Assembly (NCBI GenBank): GCA_964498065.1
Contig: CAZCFZ010000037.1
Coordinates: 1-36,736 of the forward strand
Reading direction: 5' to 3'
From: FEN-1297 sp964498065
GTDB taxonomy: Bacteria; Bacteroidota; Ignavibacteria; Ignavibacteriales; Ignavibacteriaceae
Length of the DNA stretch: 36,736 bases
Each line of letters starts with the position of its first letter. Position 1 is the stretch's first letter. This document shows, one piece after another, positions 8,189 through 16,711 of the stretch. The notes under the pieces are model-generated. The model did no database searches. It had not been told where the DNA came from and saw nothing but the letters and a program-made list of their open reading frames with translations. The translations under genes and the position numbers were made by a program.

Positions 8189-8670
8189 TAATAAACTTTT
8201 TCAATTTTCAAATTATTAACTGTAAAATTATAATTCTTACCGGAAGATGTAAATATTAATTTAACTGAGATTAATTTATCCATATTAATTTTTTTAAGCA
8301 TATTCAGAATCCAATTTATTCTAAAATCAAAGTGAGCTGCTTTGTTCGGATTTATAGAGTTATTTCCGGATGGTGAACTAAAAATAATATGAGTAGAGGA
8401 AACTGAGTCGGAGCCTTGAAAAATTTTAATTTCTCTTAAGTTAATATTACTCAAAACATCTTTCCCTTTATTTTTAATATTCACAGTTCCAGAAATATAA
8501 AAAGTTGCTTCCTTTCCCGGCATTAAATTTTCCCATGCATTAATTTTTACCGAGCTTATTTTTATATCCAGTTCCCTTCCATTATCAAATGACGGGTTGC
8601 AGCCAGGTATTATATTTATAACAATTGCAGTAATTAAAAGTAGAATATTTTTTGTAATAAATAATTTCAT
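8188..8670 (-). CDS. Small lipoprotein, possible LEA/Ig-like beta domain
   Basis: This is a 160-residue predicted lipoprotein. A hydrophobic leader is followed by a weak lipobox (IPGC, Cys24). The remainder is a beta-rich soluble domain with alternating polar and hydrophobic residues (LDIKISSVKI, FYISGTVNIKNKG, ISVKLIFTS), reminiscent of LEA14- or Ig-like domains found in periplasmic lipoproteins; I cannot name a family. The frame runs nine codons further upstream to 8697, but the inner Met at 8670 starts a proper leader, so I prefer it. It sits between the UbiA-type prenyltransferase and the CNNM gene; its stop overlaps the CNNM start by one base. Confidence 0.65.
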   Translation of the reverse strand: MKLFITKNILLLITAIVINIIPGCNPSFDNGRELDIKISSVKINAWENLMPGKEATFYISGTVNIKNKGKDVLSNINLREIKIFQGSDSVSSTHIIFSSPSGNNSINPNKAAHFDFRINWILNMLKKINMDKLISVKLIFTSSGKNYNFTVNNLKIEKVY

Positions 8671-8718
8671 TTCAATTTTTAAAGAATTGTAAGGCATGTA
8701 AAAATTGAAGATTTAATT

Positions 8719-9597
8719 TTATAAAAAATTATAGACTATTGATACCGTACTAAATATATATAATAAAACATTTATAATCATCGGAACATCTGTAATCATA
8801 ATTTCCGTAGTGTTCTCTCCTTTTTGATTCATGTGGACAAGATACATGTATCTAAAAATACCGAATACTACGAAAGGTGTGGTATATATTAAATTATCAG
8901 TTCTGAAGATTGAAACAGTTCTGCTTGATACAGTGTATAGTGCATAACAAATTATTACGCCGGATGCAGCTATAGTAGCCATCTGATTTGTAAAATCCAA
9001 AGAATAAGACGCTAAAACTTTCCTGGTGTCTATAGATTCTGCTTTTTGAAAAAGTTTTAATTCGGACTGCCTTTTCATTATAGCAAGAAATAAAGAAACA
9101 AACATCGTCGTTAAAATTAACCAGCTGGAGATTTCAACATTTATAATTAATGCCCCGGCAACTACTCTTAGCATAAATCCTGCAGCAATGCTGAATATAT
9201 CCAGCAGTACTATATGTTTAAAAGAAAAGGAATAAAAAACATTTAAAATGAAATAAGAAAGTATGCACCAAAAGAAAAATTTGTTTACATAAAAAAGTGA
9301 AAGACCGACCGCAAAAGCTAAAATAACGGCTAAAATGACTGCACTATTTTTAGAAATTTTTTCCGAAGGAAGAGGTCTTAGCTTTTTAACAGGATGAGCT
9401 TTATCTGCTTCAACATCAATAATGTCATTAATGACATAAACAATGCTCGATGTAAAACAAAAGAGAATAAAACCGAAAAGAGTCAGTAGAAAATCATGCT
9501 GATAAAAAAGATGCCTGGAAAACAGCAGCGGGACAAAAACAAAAAAGTTTTTAATCCACTGGGGTAATCGAAGCAGTTTTATATAATTTAAAATCAT
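8719..9597 (-). CDS. UbiA-family prenyltransferase resembling decaprenyl-phosphate phosphoribosyltransferase
   Basis: This is a 292-residue polytopic inner-membrane protein with about eight or nine hydrophobic helices. The first Asp-rich motif is NDIIDVEAD (57-65), followed by HPVKKLRPLP (68-77). The N-terminal LRLPQWIKNFFVFVPLLFS pattern and the second RQSEL/YSLDF region match the subgroup that includes decaprenyl-phosphate phosphoribosyltransferase (DPPR synthase), which transfers phosphoribose from PRPP to polyprenyl phosphate. In mycobacteria that product feeds arabinan synthesis; what it feeds here is unknown. The ATG shares a base with the stop of the mutase gene (TAATG). No DprE1/DprE2 oxidoreductase pair is in the window. 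Other UbiA members (quinone or heme O biosynthesis) fit less well. Confidence 0.8.
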   Translation of the reverse strand: MILNYIKLLRLPQWIKNFFVFVPLLFSRHLFYQHDFLLTLFGFILFCFTSSIVYVINDIIDVEADKAHPVKKLRPLPSEKISKNSAVILAVILAFAVGLSLFYVNKFFFWCILSYFILNVFYSFSFKHIVLLDIFSIAAGFMLRVVAGALIINVEISSWLILTTMFVSLFLAIMKRQSELKLFQKAESIDTRKVLASYSLDFTNQMATIAASGVIICYALYTVSSRTVSIFRTDNLIYTTPFVVFGIFRYMYLVHMNQKGENTTEIMITDVPMIINVLLYIFSTVSIVYNFL

Positions 9598-11252
9598 TAA
9601 AAGACAGCTGTTTCTTCGTAAATACCGAACACTTCTTTAAGTTTTCCTGTCATCTCGCCAAGCGTAACATAATGATGTGCAGCTTTAATTAAGGGCGGCA
9701 TTAAATTTTTGTCGTTCAATGCAGCATCTTTAATTTCACTTAAACAATCATCTACAGCTTCCTGGCTTCTATTATTACGAAGATCAGCAAGCTGCTGCTT
9801 TTGTTTTTTCTCTACTTCCGGAGAAATATAAAGGATAGGGATATCTATTTTTTCATCTTTTTCGACAAATTCATTTACACCCACGATAAACTTTTCTTTT
9901 CGCTCAACTTCCCTTTGATATCTGTAAGCTGCATCTGCAATTTCTTTCTGAAAATAGCCGGTTTCAATAGCAGGTATTACACCTCCGATAGAATCAATTT
10001 GTTCAAAGATTTCATTTGCCTGCTTCTCCATTTTATCCGTAAGAGCTTCAACAAAATAACTCCCTCCTAAAGGATCAACCGTATTCATAACCCCGGTTTC
10101 GTAAGCAATTATTTGCTGCGTACGTAAGGCAATCTTAACTGCTTTCTCACTGGGCAAAGCTAAAGTTTCATCCATAGAATTTGTATGCAGGGACTGTGTC
10201 CCTCCTAAAACACCTGCCAGAGCCTGGTAAGCGGTTCTAATTATATTATTTTCAGGCTGCTGAGCGGTTAAAGTACATCCCGCTGTTTGAGTGTGAAATC
10301 TTAGCCACCAGGACCGTGGATTTTTAGCACCATATTTTTCCTTCATTCTTTTAGCATAGATTTTTCTCGCCGCTCTATATTTTGCGATCTCTTCAAAAAA
10401 ATCTAAGTGAGAATTAAAGAAAAATGAAATACGCGGCGCAAAGTCGTCGACGTTCATTCCTCTTGCTAAACATTCTTCGATATATGCAAAACCATCTGCT
10501 AATGTGTATGCAAGTTCCTGTATAGCGGTTGAACCCGCTTCGCGTATATGATAACCGCTTACAGATACCGGATTCCATTGCGGTACTTCTTTGGTACAAT
10601 ATTCTATCATATCCGCTATAATTCTCATTGAAGGATTTGGAGGATAAATATATTCCTTTTGAGCAATATATTCCTTTAAGATGTCGTTTTGAAGAGTTCC
10701 CCTTAGATTTTTAAAATCGACATTTTGTTTTTCTGCAACTGCAAGATAAAAAGCAAATATCATTGCGGCTGGGGAATTTATAGTCATTGATGTGGAAACT
10801 TTATCCAAAGGAATTTTATTAAAAAGCACTTCCATATCTTTTAAAGATGAAACGGAGACACCGCAAATTCCAACTTCACCTTCACTTAATTGAGAATCGG
10901 CATCCCAGCCCATCAACGTAGGAAGATCGAATGCAACCGAAAGACCTGTCTGCCCGTTTTTTAATAAATAATGAAAACGCTGATTGGTATCTTCAGGAGT
11001 CCCGAAACCGGCAAATTGCCTCATAGTCCAAATTTTACCTCTATATCCGTTAACATGGATCCCTCTTGTGTATGGATATTCTCCGGGGAAACCAATTTCA
11101 GATAAATAATTAATGTTCTCAACATCATCCGGTCCATAGAGTATTTTTACATCTTCTCCGCTGACAGTTGTAAATTTCATACCCGTATTTGTTGATTTAT
11201 TAACTTTAGCATCATACTCTGCTTTTTTCTTTTTAAATTCACCGTTGTTCAT
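9597..11252 (-). CDS. Methylmalonyl-CoA mutase, large (catalytic) subunit
   Basis: This is a 551-residue catalytic barrel subunit of a B12-dependent acyl-CoA mutase, interconverting methylmalonyl-CoA and succinyl-CoA. Hallmarks are YTRGIH, KIWTMRQFAGFGTPEDTNQR and GLSVAFDLPTLMGWDAD in the first third, then TLQNDILKEY, SVSGYHIREAGS, WWLRFHTQTAGCTLT and LGGTQSLHTNSMDE. The length is that of the two-chain form in which the B12-binding domain is a separate small protein; no such gene is in this window. The HVNGYRG stretch before the barrel differs from the PTMYRG of textbook MCM, so a related mutase specificity (for example isobutyryl- or ethylmalonyl-CoA) cannot be excluded. It is 72 bases downstream of mutL and coupled to the prenyltransferase gene. 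Confidence 0.85.
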   Translation of the reverse strand: MNNGEFKKKKAEYDAKVNKSTNTGMKFTTVSGEDVKILYGPDDVENINYLSEIGFPGEYPYTRGIHVNGYRGKIWTMRQFAGFGTPEDTNQRFHYLLKNGQTGLSVAFDLPTLMGWDADSQLSEGEVGICGVSVSSLKDMEVLFNKIPLDKVSTSMTINSPAAMIFAFYLAVAEKQNVDFKNLRGTLQNDILKEYIAQKEYIYPPNPSMRIIADMIEYCTKEVPQWNPVSVSGYHIREAGSTAIQELAYTLADGFAYIEECLARGMNVDDFAPRISFFFNSHLDFFEEIAKYRAARKIYAKRMKEKYGAKNPRSWWLRFHTQTAGCTLTAQQPENNIIRTAYQALAGVLGGTQSLHTNSMDETLALPSEKAVKIALRTQQIIAYETGVMNTVDPLGGSYFVEALTDKMEKQANEIFEQIDSIGGVIPAIETGYFQKEIADAAYRYQREVERKEKFIVGVNEFVEKDEKIDIPILYISPEVEKKQKQQLADLRNNRSQEAVDDCLSEIKDAALNDKNLMPPLIKAAHHYVTLGEMTGKLKEVFGIYEETAVF

Positions 11253-11324
11253 AAAATGCCTTTTTTAGTTTTGATAAAACTAACACTGCTGCTAATTACC
11301 TTTTGAGTAATTAGCTTTATAAAT

Positions 11325-13184
11325 TTAAGTTCTGCCGAACCTTCTGTCAAATTCTTCCAAAGAAATTTTAATTACAATAGGCCGTCCGTGAGGACATACA
11401 TACGGCATCGATGTTGCAAATAGCTGATCAATAAGAAGCCTCATCTCCTTTTCTGTCAGATAATCGCCTGCTTTAATAGCTGTCCTGCAGGAATATGATT
11501 TTGCAACATTATCTCTTTCTTTTAATTTCTTTTCTCTTTGGTTAGAGACAAATTCATCTATTATTTCAAGTAATACTCTTTCTTCCGATCCTCGTTTTAC
11601 ATCTTCGGGAACGCCTTCAATAACCACTGTATTTTTGCTGAAATATTTTAATGCAAATCCCAGCTTGGTCAAGAACGGATGAATTTCTTTTAAAATTGCA
11701 AAACTTGCAGGATCTAATTCTACTGTTCTAGGAAATAGAAGCTGCTGCGAGAACGGCAGGTTAGCATCAAACCGCTTTAAAGCTTTTTCGTACAATATTC
11801 TTTCATGTGCAACATGCTGATCAATTATCATTAAACCGGTTTTTATCTGGGATAAAATATATTTATTATGCAGCTGAATAATAAAAGGGGTATCTTCCGA
11901 GCTTTTTATGTCGGGTGAGCGTTTGTCAAGCTCGTGGAAAACTTCTCTGGTTTCCGGTTTATCAAATGGAGGCGACATGGAATTTTCGGCATCAGGTTTA
12001 GTTATTGTATCAGGAATATTGCTGAAAATTAAGTCTATTGCCCTATCCGAGAAATCTGTTTTTGCAAATGATTTTTTTTGAACAAAAGCCGGTCTGTCGG
12101 AAAAATCGCTCTTTTCAACTTTATTGAAATTATTAAACTTAAGTTTCTCTCCTTCTTCCGCTTGGGCGGTAAAAATCATGCTGGGAACTAAATCATGAGT
12201 TCCCAAACTTTTTCTTATAACTGCAAGGACAAAATTATAAATATCCTTTTCATCGTCGAAACGGATCTCAAGTTTGGACGGATGAATATTTACATCAACT
12301 CTTTTGGGATCTAAATCCAAAAACAAAATGAAGAACGGGTAATCACCTTTTTCCAGTATATTTTCATATGCTGTAAAAACCGCATGATTAATCTGTTTAC
12401 TTACAACATACCGCGAATTAAGAAACAAATATTGTTCGCCTTTGCTTTTCTTAAGCATAGTCGGCTTTCCGACAAATCCGTTAATGTTTAAGAAGTCTGT
12501 CCTTTCATCAACCGGAATTAATGCATCAAGCATATTATCCGCAAATACCTGTTTAATTCGGTCATCTAAAGTTCCTGCCGGATAATCAAAAACCAGGTCA
12601 TCATCATTATAGAATTTAAATCCTAAATCCGGATGGCCTAATGATATTTTGTTAAACGTATCGATGATATGTTTTAATTCTGTTGTATCTGTTTTAAGAA
12701 AATTTCTTCTTGCAGGTGTATTAAAAAACAAATTTTTCACTGAAACAGAAGTGCCTTTGGAAAATGAACCTTTTTCCTTAATAATAGTTGATGCATCTTC
12801 CAGTCGTATAACTGTTCCCAAATCCTCATCTTTTGTTTCGGTTTTAATTTCCAACTGGCTTACGGCAGCTATTGAACTTAATGCTTCACCCCTAAATCCT
12901 AATGTTGAAATTGAATCAAGATCATCAATTACGGATATTTTGCTTGTCGCATGTTTTTGGATACATAATACGGCATCTTCTTCGGTCATTCCATCACCGT
13001 CATCAATTACCTGAATTAGAGACTTTCCCGCTCTTTTCACAATTAGTTCTACAACTTTAGCGCCGGCATCGATTGAGTTTTCGATTAATTCCTTTACAAC
13101 CGACTCCGGCCTTTGTACAACTTCACCTGCAGCAATTTTATTAGCGATATTTTCAGGCAGTATTTTAATTTTCTTTATAGACAT
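11325..13184 (-). CDS. mutL: DNA mismatch repair protein MutL (endonuclease type)
   Basis: This is a 619-residue mismatch-repair protein. The GHKL ATPase domain shows ELIENSIDAGA, DDGDGM, TLGFRGEAL and GTSVSVKNLFFNTPARR in order, then the transducer domain with NSRYV and the VDVNIHPSK stretch. The C-terminal dimerization domain carries the latent endonuclease sites: DQHVAHERILYE (455-466), a SCRTAIKAGD stretch and CPHGRP (597-602). The consensus DQHA has Val in place of Ala here. The presence of this domain means nicking can be directed without MutH. The gene starts one base after the stop of folA, so thyA, folA and mutL lie in one transcript direction. Confidence 0.97.
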   Translation of the reverse strand: MSIKKIKILPENIANKIAAGEVVQRPESVVKELIENSIDAGAKVVELIVKRAGKSLIQVIDDGDGMTEEDAVLCIQKHATSKISVIDDLDSISTLGFRGEALSSIAAVSQLEIKTETKDEDLGTVIRLEDASTIIKEKGSFSKGTSVSVKNLFFNTPARRNFLKTDTTELKHIIDTFNKISLGHPDLGFKFYNDDDLVFDYPAGTLDDRIKQVFADNMLDALIPVDERTDFLNINGFVGKPTMLKKSKGEQYLFLNSRYVVSKQINHAVFTAYENILEKGDYPFFILFLDLDPKRVDVNIHPSKLEIRFDDEKDIYNFVLAVIRKSLGTHDLVPSMIFTAQAEEGEKLKFNNFNKVEKSDFSDRPAFVQKKSFAKTDFSDRAIDLIFSNIPDTITKPDAENSMSPPFDKPETREVFHELDKRSPDIKSSEDTPFIIQLHNKYILSQIKTGLMIIDQHVAHERILYEKALKRFDANLPFSQQLLFPRTVELDPASFAILKEIHPFLTKLGFALKYFSKNTVVIEGVPEDVKRGSEERVLLEIIDEFVSNQREKKLKERDNVAKSYSCRTAIKAGDYLTEKEMRLLIDQLFATSMPYVCPHGRPIVIKISLEEFDRRFGRT

Positions 13185-13185
13185 A

Positions 13186-13668
13186 TTACTTTCTTTTTAC
13201 GTATTTCAGAATCTCAAATTCGTTTCTATTATCCCTGGATTCTATCATCCATTCATTATCATTTATTTTAGGAAAAAATACATCACCTTCAGCATCAAAA
13301 TTCATTATTGAAATAATCATTTCATCAGCAGTATCCATAGCTTTTTTATATATTTGTGCGCCGCCTATTACAAATACTTTTTGATAATTCCGGGCTTCAC
13401 AAAACGAATAAGCATTTTCCAAACTATTAAAAATTTTAGTATCATGAAAGCCATATTTCAAATCTGTCTGCAGGGATAATATAATATTGAGTCTTCCTTT
13501 TAAAGGTTTACCCAATGTTTCAAAAGTTTTTCTTCCCATAATTACCGGAAATCCAAAAGTAGTCTGCTTAAAATGCTGAAATTCTTCTTTTGAATGCCAT
13601 GGCATTTCACCGTTTGACCTGCCTATAACCCTGTTTTTGGCAACTGCTGAAATAATTATTTTTTTCAT
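13186..13668 (-). CDS. folA: Dihydrofolate reductase
   Basis: This is a 160-residue enzyme that reduces dihydrofolate to tetrahydrofolate with NADPH, and works with ThyA just upstream. It shows the IISAVAKNRVIG opening, MPWHSKEEFQHFK with Glu29 at the catalytic acid position (Asp27 in E. coli; Glu occurs in many others), the VIMGRKTFETLGKPLKGR segment and VFVIGGAQIYKKAM for NADPH binding. I place the start at 13668, where the protein begins as the family does; the open frame to 13689 adds seven unsupported codons. The stop is one base from the mutL start. Confidence 0.95.
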   Translation of the reverse strand: MKKIIISAVAKNRVIGRSNGEMPWHSKEEFQHFKQTTFGFPVIMGRKTFETLGKPLKGRLNIILSLQTDLKYGFHDTKIFNSLENAYSFCEARNYQKVFVIGGAQIYKKAMDTADEMIISIMNFDAEGDVFFPKINDNEWMIESRDNRNEFEILKYVKRK

Positions 13669-13780
13669 AATAGATTTAATTATTGTCAATACTAAATCTG
13701 CTGTTGATATTATCCGCGGAGAAAAAAAACAATTTTTATTTATTAAAACTCAATCTCAACTTTTATACTTCAAAAAACAT

Positions 13781-14620
13781 TTATACAGCAACTTTAAATT
13801 TAATTTTATCATGACACTTATAATCTATTAGTTCAAAATCTTCAAATTGCAATTCACTCATAGGTTTCTTGGCAATTTTCAATTTTGGGAGCGGATATGG
13901 TTCGCGTTTTAATTGTTCCAATAATCCTTCTTTATGATCATACTGTTCAGTGGCAGTTCCCTTTTCTGCAACATAAATATGTGCGTCTATAATTGTATGA
14001 GCAAAGTAACCCAATCCCAGTCCGGTCTCTTGAGCTATAATTTGAGTAAGAATTGAATATGCCGCAAGGTTAAAGGGAATGCCAAGGGCGATATCACCCG
14101 ATCTTTGGGTTAGATGACAGTTAAGTTTATCGTTACTAACATTAAAAGCAAAGCTATAGTGGCAAGGAGGAAGTTTGCTTTTAGTTGCATTACCCGGCTC
14201 CCACGCAGAGACTACAAGTCTTCGGCTATATGGCTTTCTTTTTATTTCATCAATTACATATTGAATCTGATCAACTTCCCTAACTTTCCATTCACCTGAT
14301 TTATCTTTTTCAGCACTTGGGAAATGCCGCCAATAGTACCCGTAAGCGGTTTCCAAATTTCCGTCTTCATCAGCCCAGGCATCCCAAATCTTTGTGTACT
14401 TTCTTAAATTACGAATATGATTTTCTCCGGAAAGATACCACAGCACTTCGTGTAAAAGTGAGCCCCACTCCATTTTTTTCGTGGTTAATAAAGGAAATCC
14501 TTTTGAAAGGTCGACTTTATAAAAGGCTGCAAAATATGATATTGTGTCTACACCGGTCCTCGACTTTTTTCTAACGCCTTCATTTAAAACCAATTTTACA
14601 AGATCCAAATATTCCTTCAT
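13781..14620 (-). CDS. thyA: Thymidylate synthase
   Basis: This is a 279-residue folate-dependent thymidylate synthase that methylates dUMP and yields dihydrofolate, which FolA then regenerates. It shows the SRTGVDT opening, FPLLTTKKM, EVLWYLSGENHIRNL, WDAWADEDG, AYGYYWRHF, YSRRLVVSAWEPG and the catalytic Cys153 in LPPCHY, followed by HLTQRSGDIALGIPFNLA. It is slightly longer than the 264-residue E. coli enzyme, with an insert around 101-118. folA begins about 110 bases downstream. The ThyA/FolA pairing is the classical arrangement. Confidence 0.97.
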   Translation of the reverse strand: MKEYLDLVKLVLNEGVRKKSRTGVDTISYFAAFYKVDLSKGFPLLTTKKMEWGSLLHEVLWYLSGENHIRNLRKYTKIWDAWADEDGNLETAYGYYWRHFPSAEKDKSGEWKVREVDQIQYVIDEIKRKPYSRRLVVSAWEPGNATKSKLPPCHYSFAFNVSNDKLNCHLTQRSGDIALGIPFNLAAYSILTQIIAQETGLGLGYFAHTIIDAHIYVAEKGTATEQYDHKEGLLEQLKREPYPLPKLKIAKKPMSELQFEDFELIDYKCHDKIKFKVAV

Positions 14621-14704
14621 TATTAGTTCCTAACAAAATAAAATAAATTAAATATGCTCTTAAATAATTTTCTAATTTACTAAAAAATACAAAGCGAAAA
14701 AAAC

Positions 14705-15844
14705 TTAATTTCCTATAACGTTAATTATTTCCGAACAAGCCAGTTCAAGACCCTTTTTATAATGTTTAATTGCATCTTTTTCGTTGTCAAAATAATCAAT
14801 TAACTGTATAGGCTTAATAATATTCAATGATCCGATAATCTTGCGATCAATTTTTCCGCAGCACAAAAATATGGGTATATGTCGATTATTAAAAACCTGC
14901 AATATGCTCCCGGTAGCTTTTTTCATAAGGCTTTGACTGTCAAATGCTCCTTCTCCTGTAATTACAATATCAGCAGAATTTATTATATCGGATTTTATTA
15001 TTTTCGATATAAACTGGAATGATTGTGTAATATCAGCGTTAAAAAAAATTTGAAATCCGGCAGCTAAACCTCCCCCTGCTCCAGACAATTCTTTAGAAGG
15101 ATCATATAACTTGTTGTTTTTCAATATATTAGCAATTTTATTGAATCCAATTTCGATTTTTGTAATTTCATTATCGGTTAGACCTTTTTGCTTTCCGAAT
15201 GTTCGAGTAGCTCCTTTTTTCCCTAACAAAGGATTTTCAACGTCCGTAAGAACATTTATTTTGAAAGGCAGTTTAATTTTATTCCAAACAATTCTAGTAG
15301 CCTTACTAAAATTTTCCGGAATAATCTCCAATTCTTCATTAAATTTATTATAAAGCTTCAATCCAAAACGGGAGCACATTCCTAATCCCAAGTCATTTAT
15401 TCCGGTTCCGCCAATACCGACAATTACCTTATCGACAAATATTTTATTGCTTTCAATGTCTATTTTTAAAGCTAACAACAAATCACCGAATCCCTTTGAA
15501 CTAAGTTTTACAGGATGTCGTCTCGGCTTTGGTATTACTTTTAGCCCAAGTACATTTGCAGACTCAACAAATACAATTTTATTTTTTTCATCATAGCCGA
15601 CCTCACATAATATTTTTGTATTATCATACGGAGTTGAGATTTTATATTTAATAATTTTAAGCCCGTAATTAATTTTACAAACTTCCAGAAAACCGTCTCC
15701 TCCATCGGATATAGGTTTTTTAATTAAAAAATAATCCGATAGTTTCTTAAGATTTTTTTCAATTAAATTTGCTATAGTTACTGAATCTGCGCATTCCTTA
15801 AAACTATTCGGAGCGATTAATATTGTTTTTCCCTTTTTCGGCAT
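14705..15844 (-). CDS. Glycerate kinase (GlxK family)
   Basis: This is a 379-residue kinase phosphorylating D-glycerate, usually at position 2 in this family. It begins ILIAPNSFKECADSVTIA, which matches the SFKGSLSS-like opening of GlxK/GarK, then PISDGGDGFLEV, VGIGGTGINDLGLGM, and GAGGGLAAGF, and ends with DIVITGEGAFDSQSLMKKATG. All are standard for the glycerate kinase type 1 family, and the length is normal. Its ATG is 113 bases from the divergent methyltransferase start, so the two probably have back-to-back promoters. Its stop is 84 bases upstream of the thyA start; whether they share a transcript is unclear. Confidence 0.93.
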   Translation of the reverse strand: MPKKGKTILIAPNSFKECADSVTIANLIEKNLKKLSDYFLIKKPISDGGDGFLEVCKINYGLKIIKYKISTPYDNTKILCEVGYDEKNKIVFVESANVLGLKVIPKPRRHPVKLSSKGFGDLLLALKIDIESNKIFVDKVIVGIGGTGINDLGLGMCSRFGLKLYNKFNEELEIIPENFSKATRIVWNKIKLPFKINVLTDVENPLLGKKGATRTFGKQKGLTDNEITKIEIGFNKIANILKNNKLYDPSKELSGAGGGLAAGFQIFFNADITQSFQFISKIIKSDIINSADIVITGEGAFDSQSLMKKATGSILQVFNNRHIPIFLCCGKIDRKIIGSLNIIKPIQLIDYFDNEKDAIKHYKKGLELACSEIINVIGN

Positions 15845-15957
15845 TTAAATATGAATTTTTTGAATATATTGAAATATACTTTAAAGAACATATTCAAATT
15901 TAGGATTTCATTTAGTAATTTGTATAAGGATTAATAATAAAATTATTCGGCTCAAGA

Positions 15958-16680
15958 TTGGAAAAATTTAATTACTTAGAACATTATAAAATAGATGCGG
16001 AGGAGTTCAACTATTTTGCAGAACGAACCGGCGCAACCGAACATGACGAAAGAAGGGTTCATGAATATATAATGGCATTTGTTCCCAAAGAGATAAAATC
16101 CGTTCTAGACGTCGGCTGCGGTTCCGCTTGGGTTGCAAAAAATTACTTAAAGAAAAATATAAATGTCTATTCATTGGATATATCTGTTTTAAATCCCGTA
16201 AAAGCATTGAAGAAATATCCGGCTGATAATCATTTCGGTATAACAGCCGATTCTTATAATCTTCCCTTCTTAGATAATTCGTTTGACTGTATAATTGCTT
16301 CGGAAATAATTGAACATGTTATAAACCCCGAAGGATTCGTCAAAGAACTTATGAGGGTTGTAAAACCTAAGGGTGAATTAATTATAACTACTCCGTATAA
16401 AGAAATAATTCGCTATGCACTCTGTGTTCACTGTAATAAAAGAACGCCTGTTAATGCACATATAAATTCATTCGATGAAAATACTCTTACTGATTTGTTT
16501 AAAGGTGAAGATCTCGAGTCTGTTAAATGGCAAACCTTCGGCAATAAATTATTGATCTTTCTGAGGACTTATGTTGTTTTAAAATATTTGCCTTTTAGTC
16601 TATGGAAGATTAAAGATAAGATTGTAAATCTAATATATAATAATCCTGCCCACATAATTTTAACTTATAAGAAAAAGTAA
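15958..16680 (+). CDS. SAM-dependent methyltransferase, class I
   Basis: This is a 240-residue Methyltransf_11-type protein. The SAM site is VLDVGCG (49-55), then YSLDIS after the second strand, SFDCIIASEIIEHV, and ELMRVVKPKGELIITTPY. A CVHCNKRTPVNAH stretch (about 161-173) may bind metal. The substrate is unknown; the neighbouring glycosyltransferases suggest a surface glycolipid or polysaccharide, but it is divergent from its left neighbour and convergent with the GT4 gene. No ATG lies in frame before the SAM motif region except one far inside, so the start is taken as TTG at 15958; upstream an AAGGA at 15926-15930 has no usual start codon at normal spacing. Confidence 0.8.
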   Translation: MEKFNYLEHYKIDAEEFNYFAERTGATEHDERRVHEYIMAFVPKEIKSVLDVGCGSAWVAKNYLKKNINVYSLDISVLNPVKALKKYPADNHFGITADSYNLPFLDNSFDCIIASEIIEHVINPEGFVKELMRVVKPKGELIITTPYKEIIRYALCVHCNKRTPVNAHINSFDENTLTDLFKGEDLESVKWQTFGNKLLIFLRTYVVLKYLPFSLWKIKDKIVNLIYNNPAHIILTYKKK

Positions 16681-16711
16681 TTTGAAAAGTATAAAAATTA
16701 TAACAACAACA

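Noticed and set aside
15859..15898. 8-bp inverted repeat tttgaata / tattcaaa in the divergent glycerate kinase/methyltransferase region
   Set aside because: Arms are short and AT-rich with a 24-base spacer; an operator call would be guesswork.
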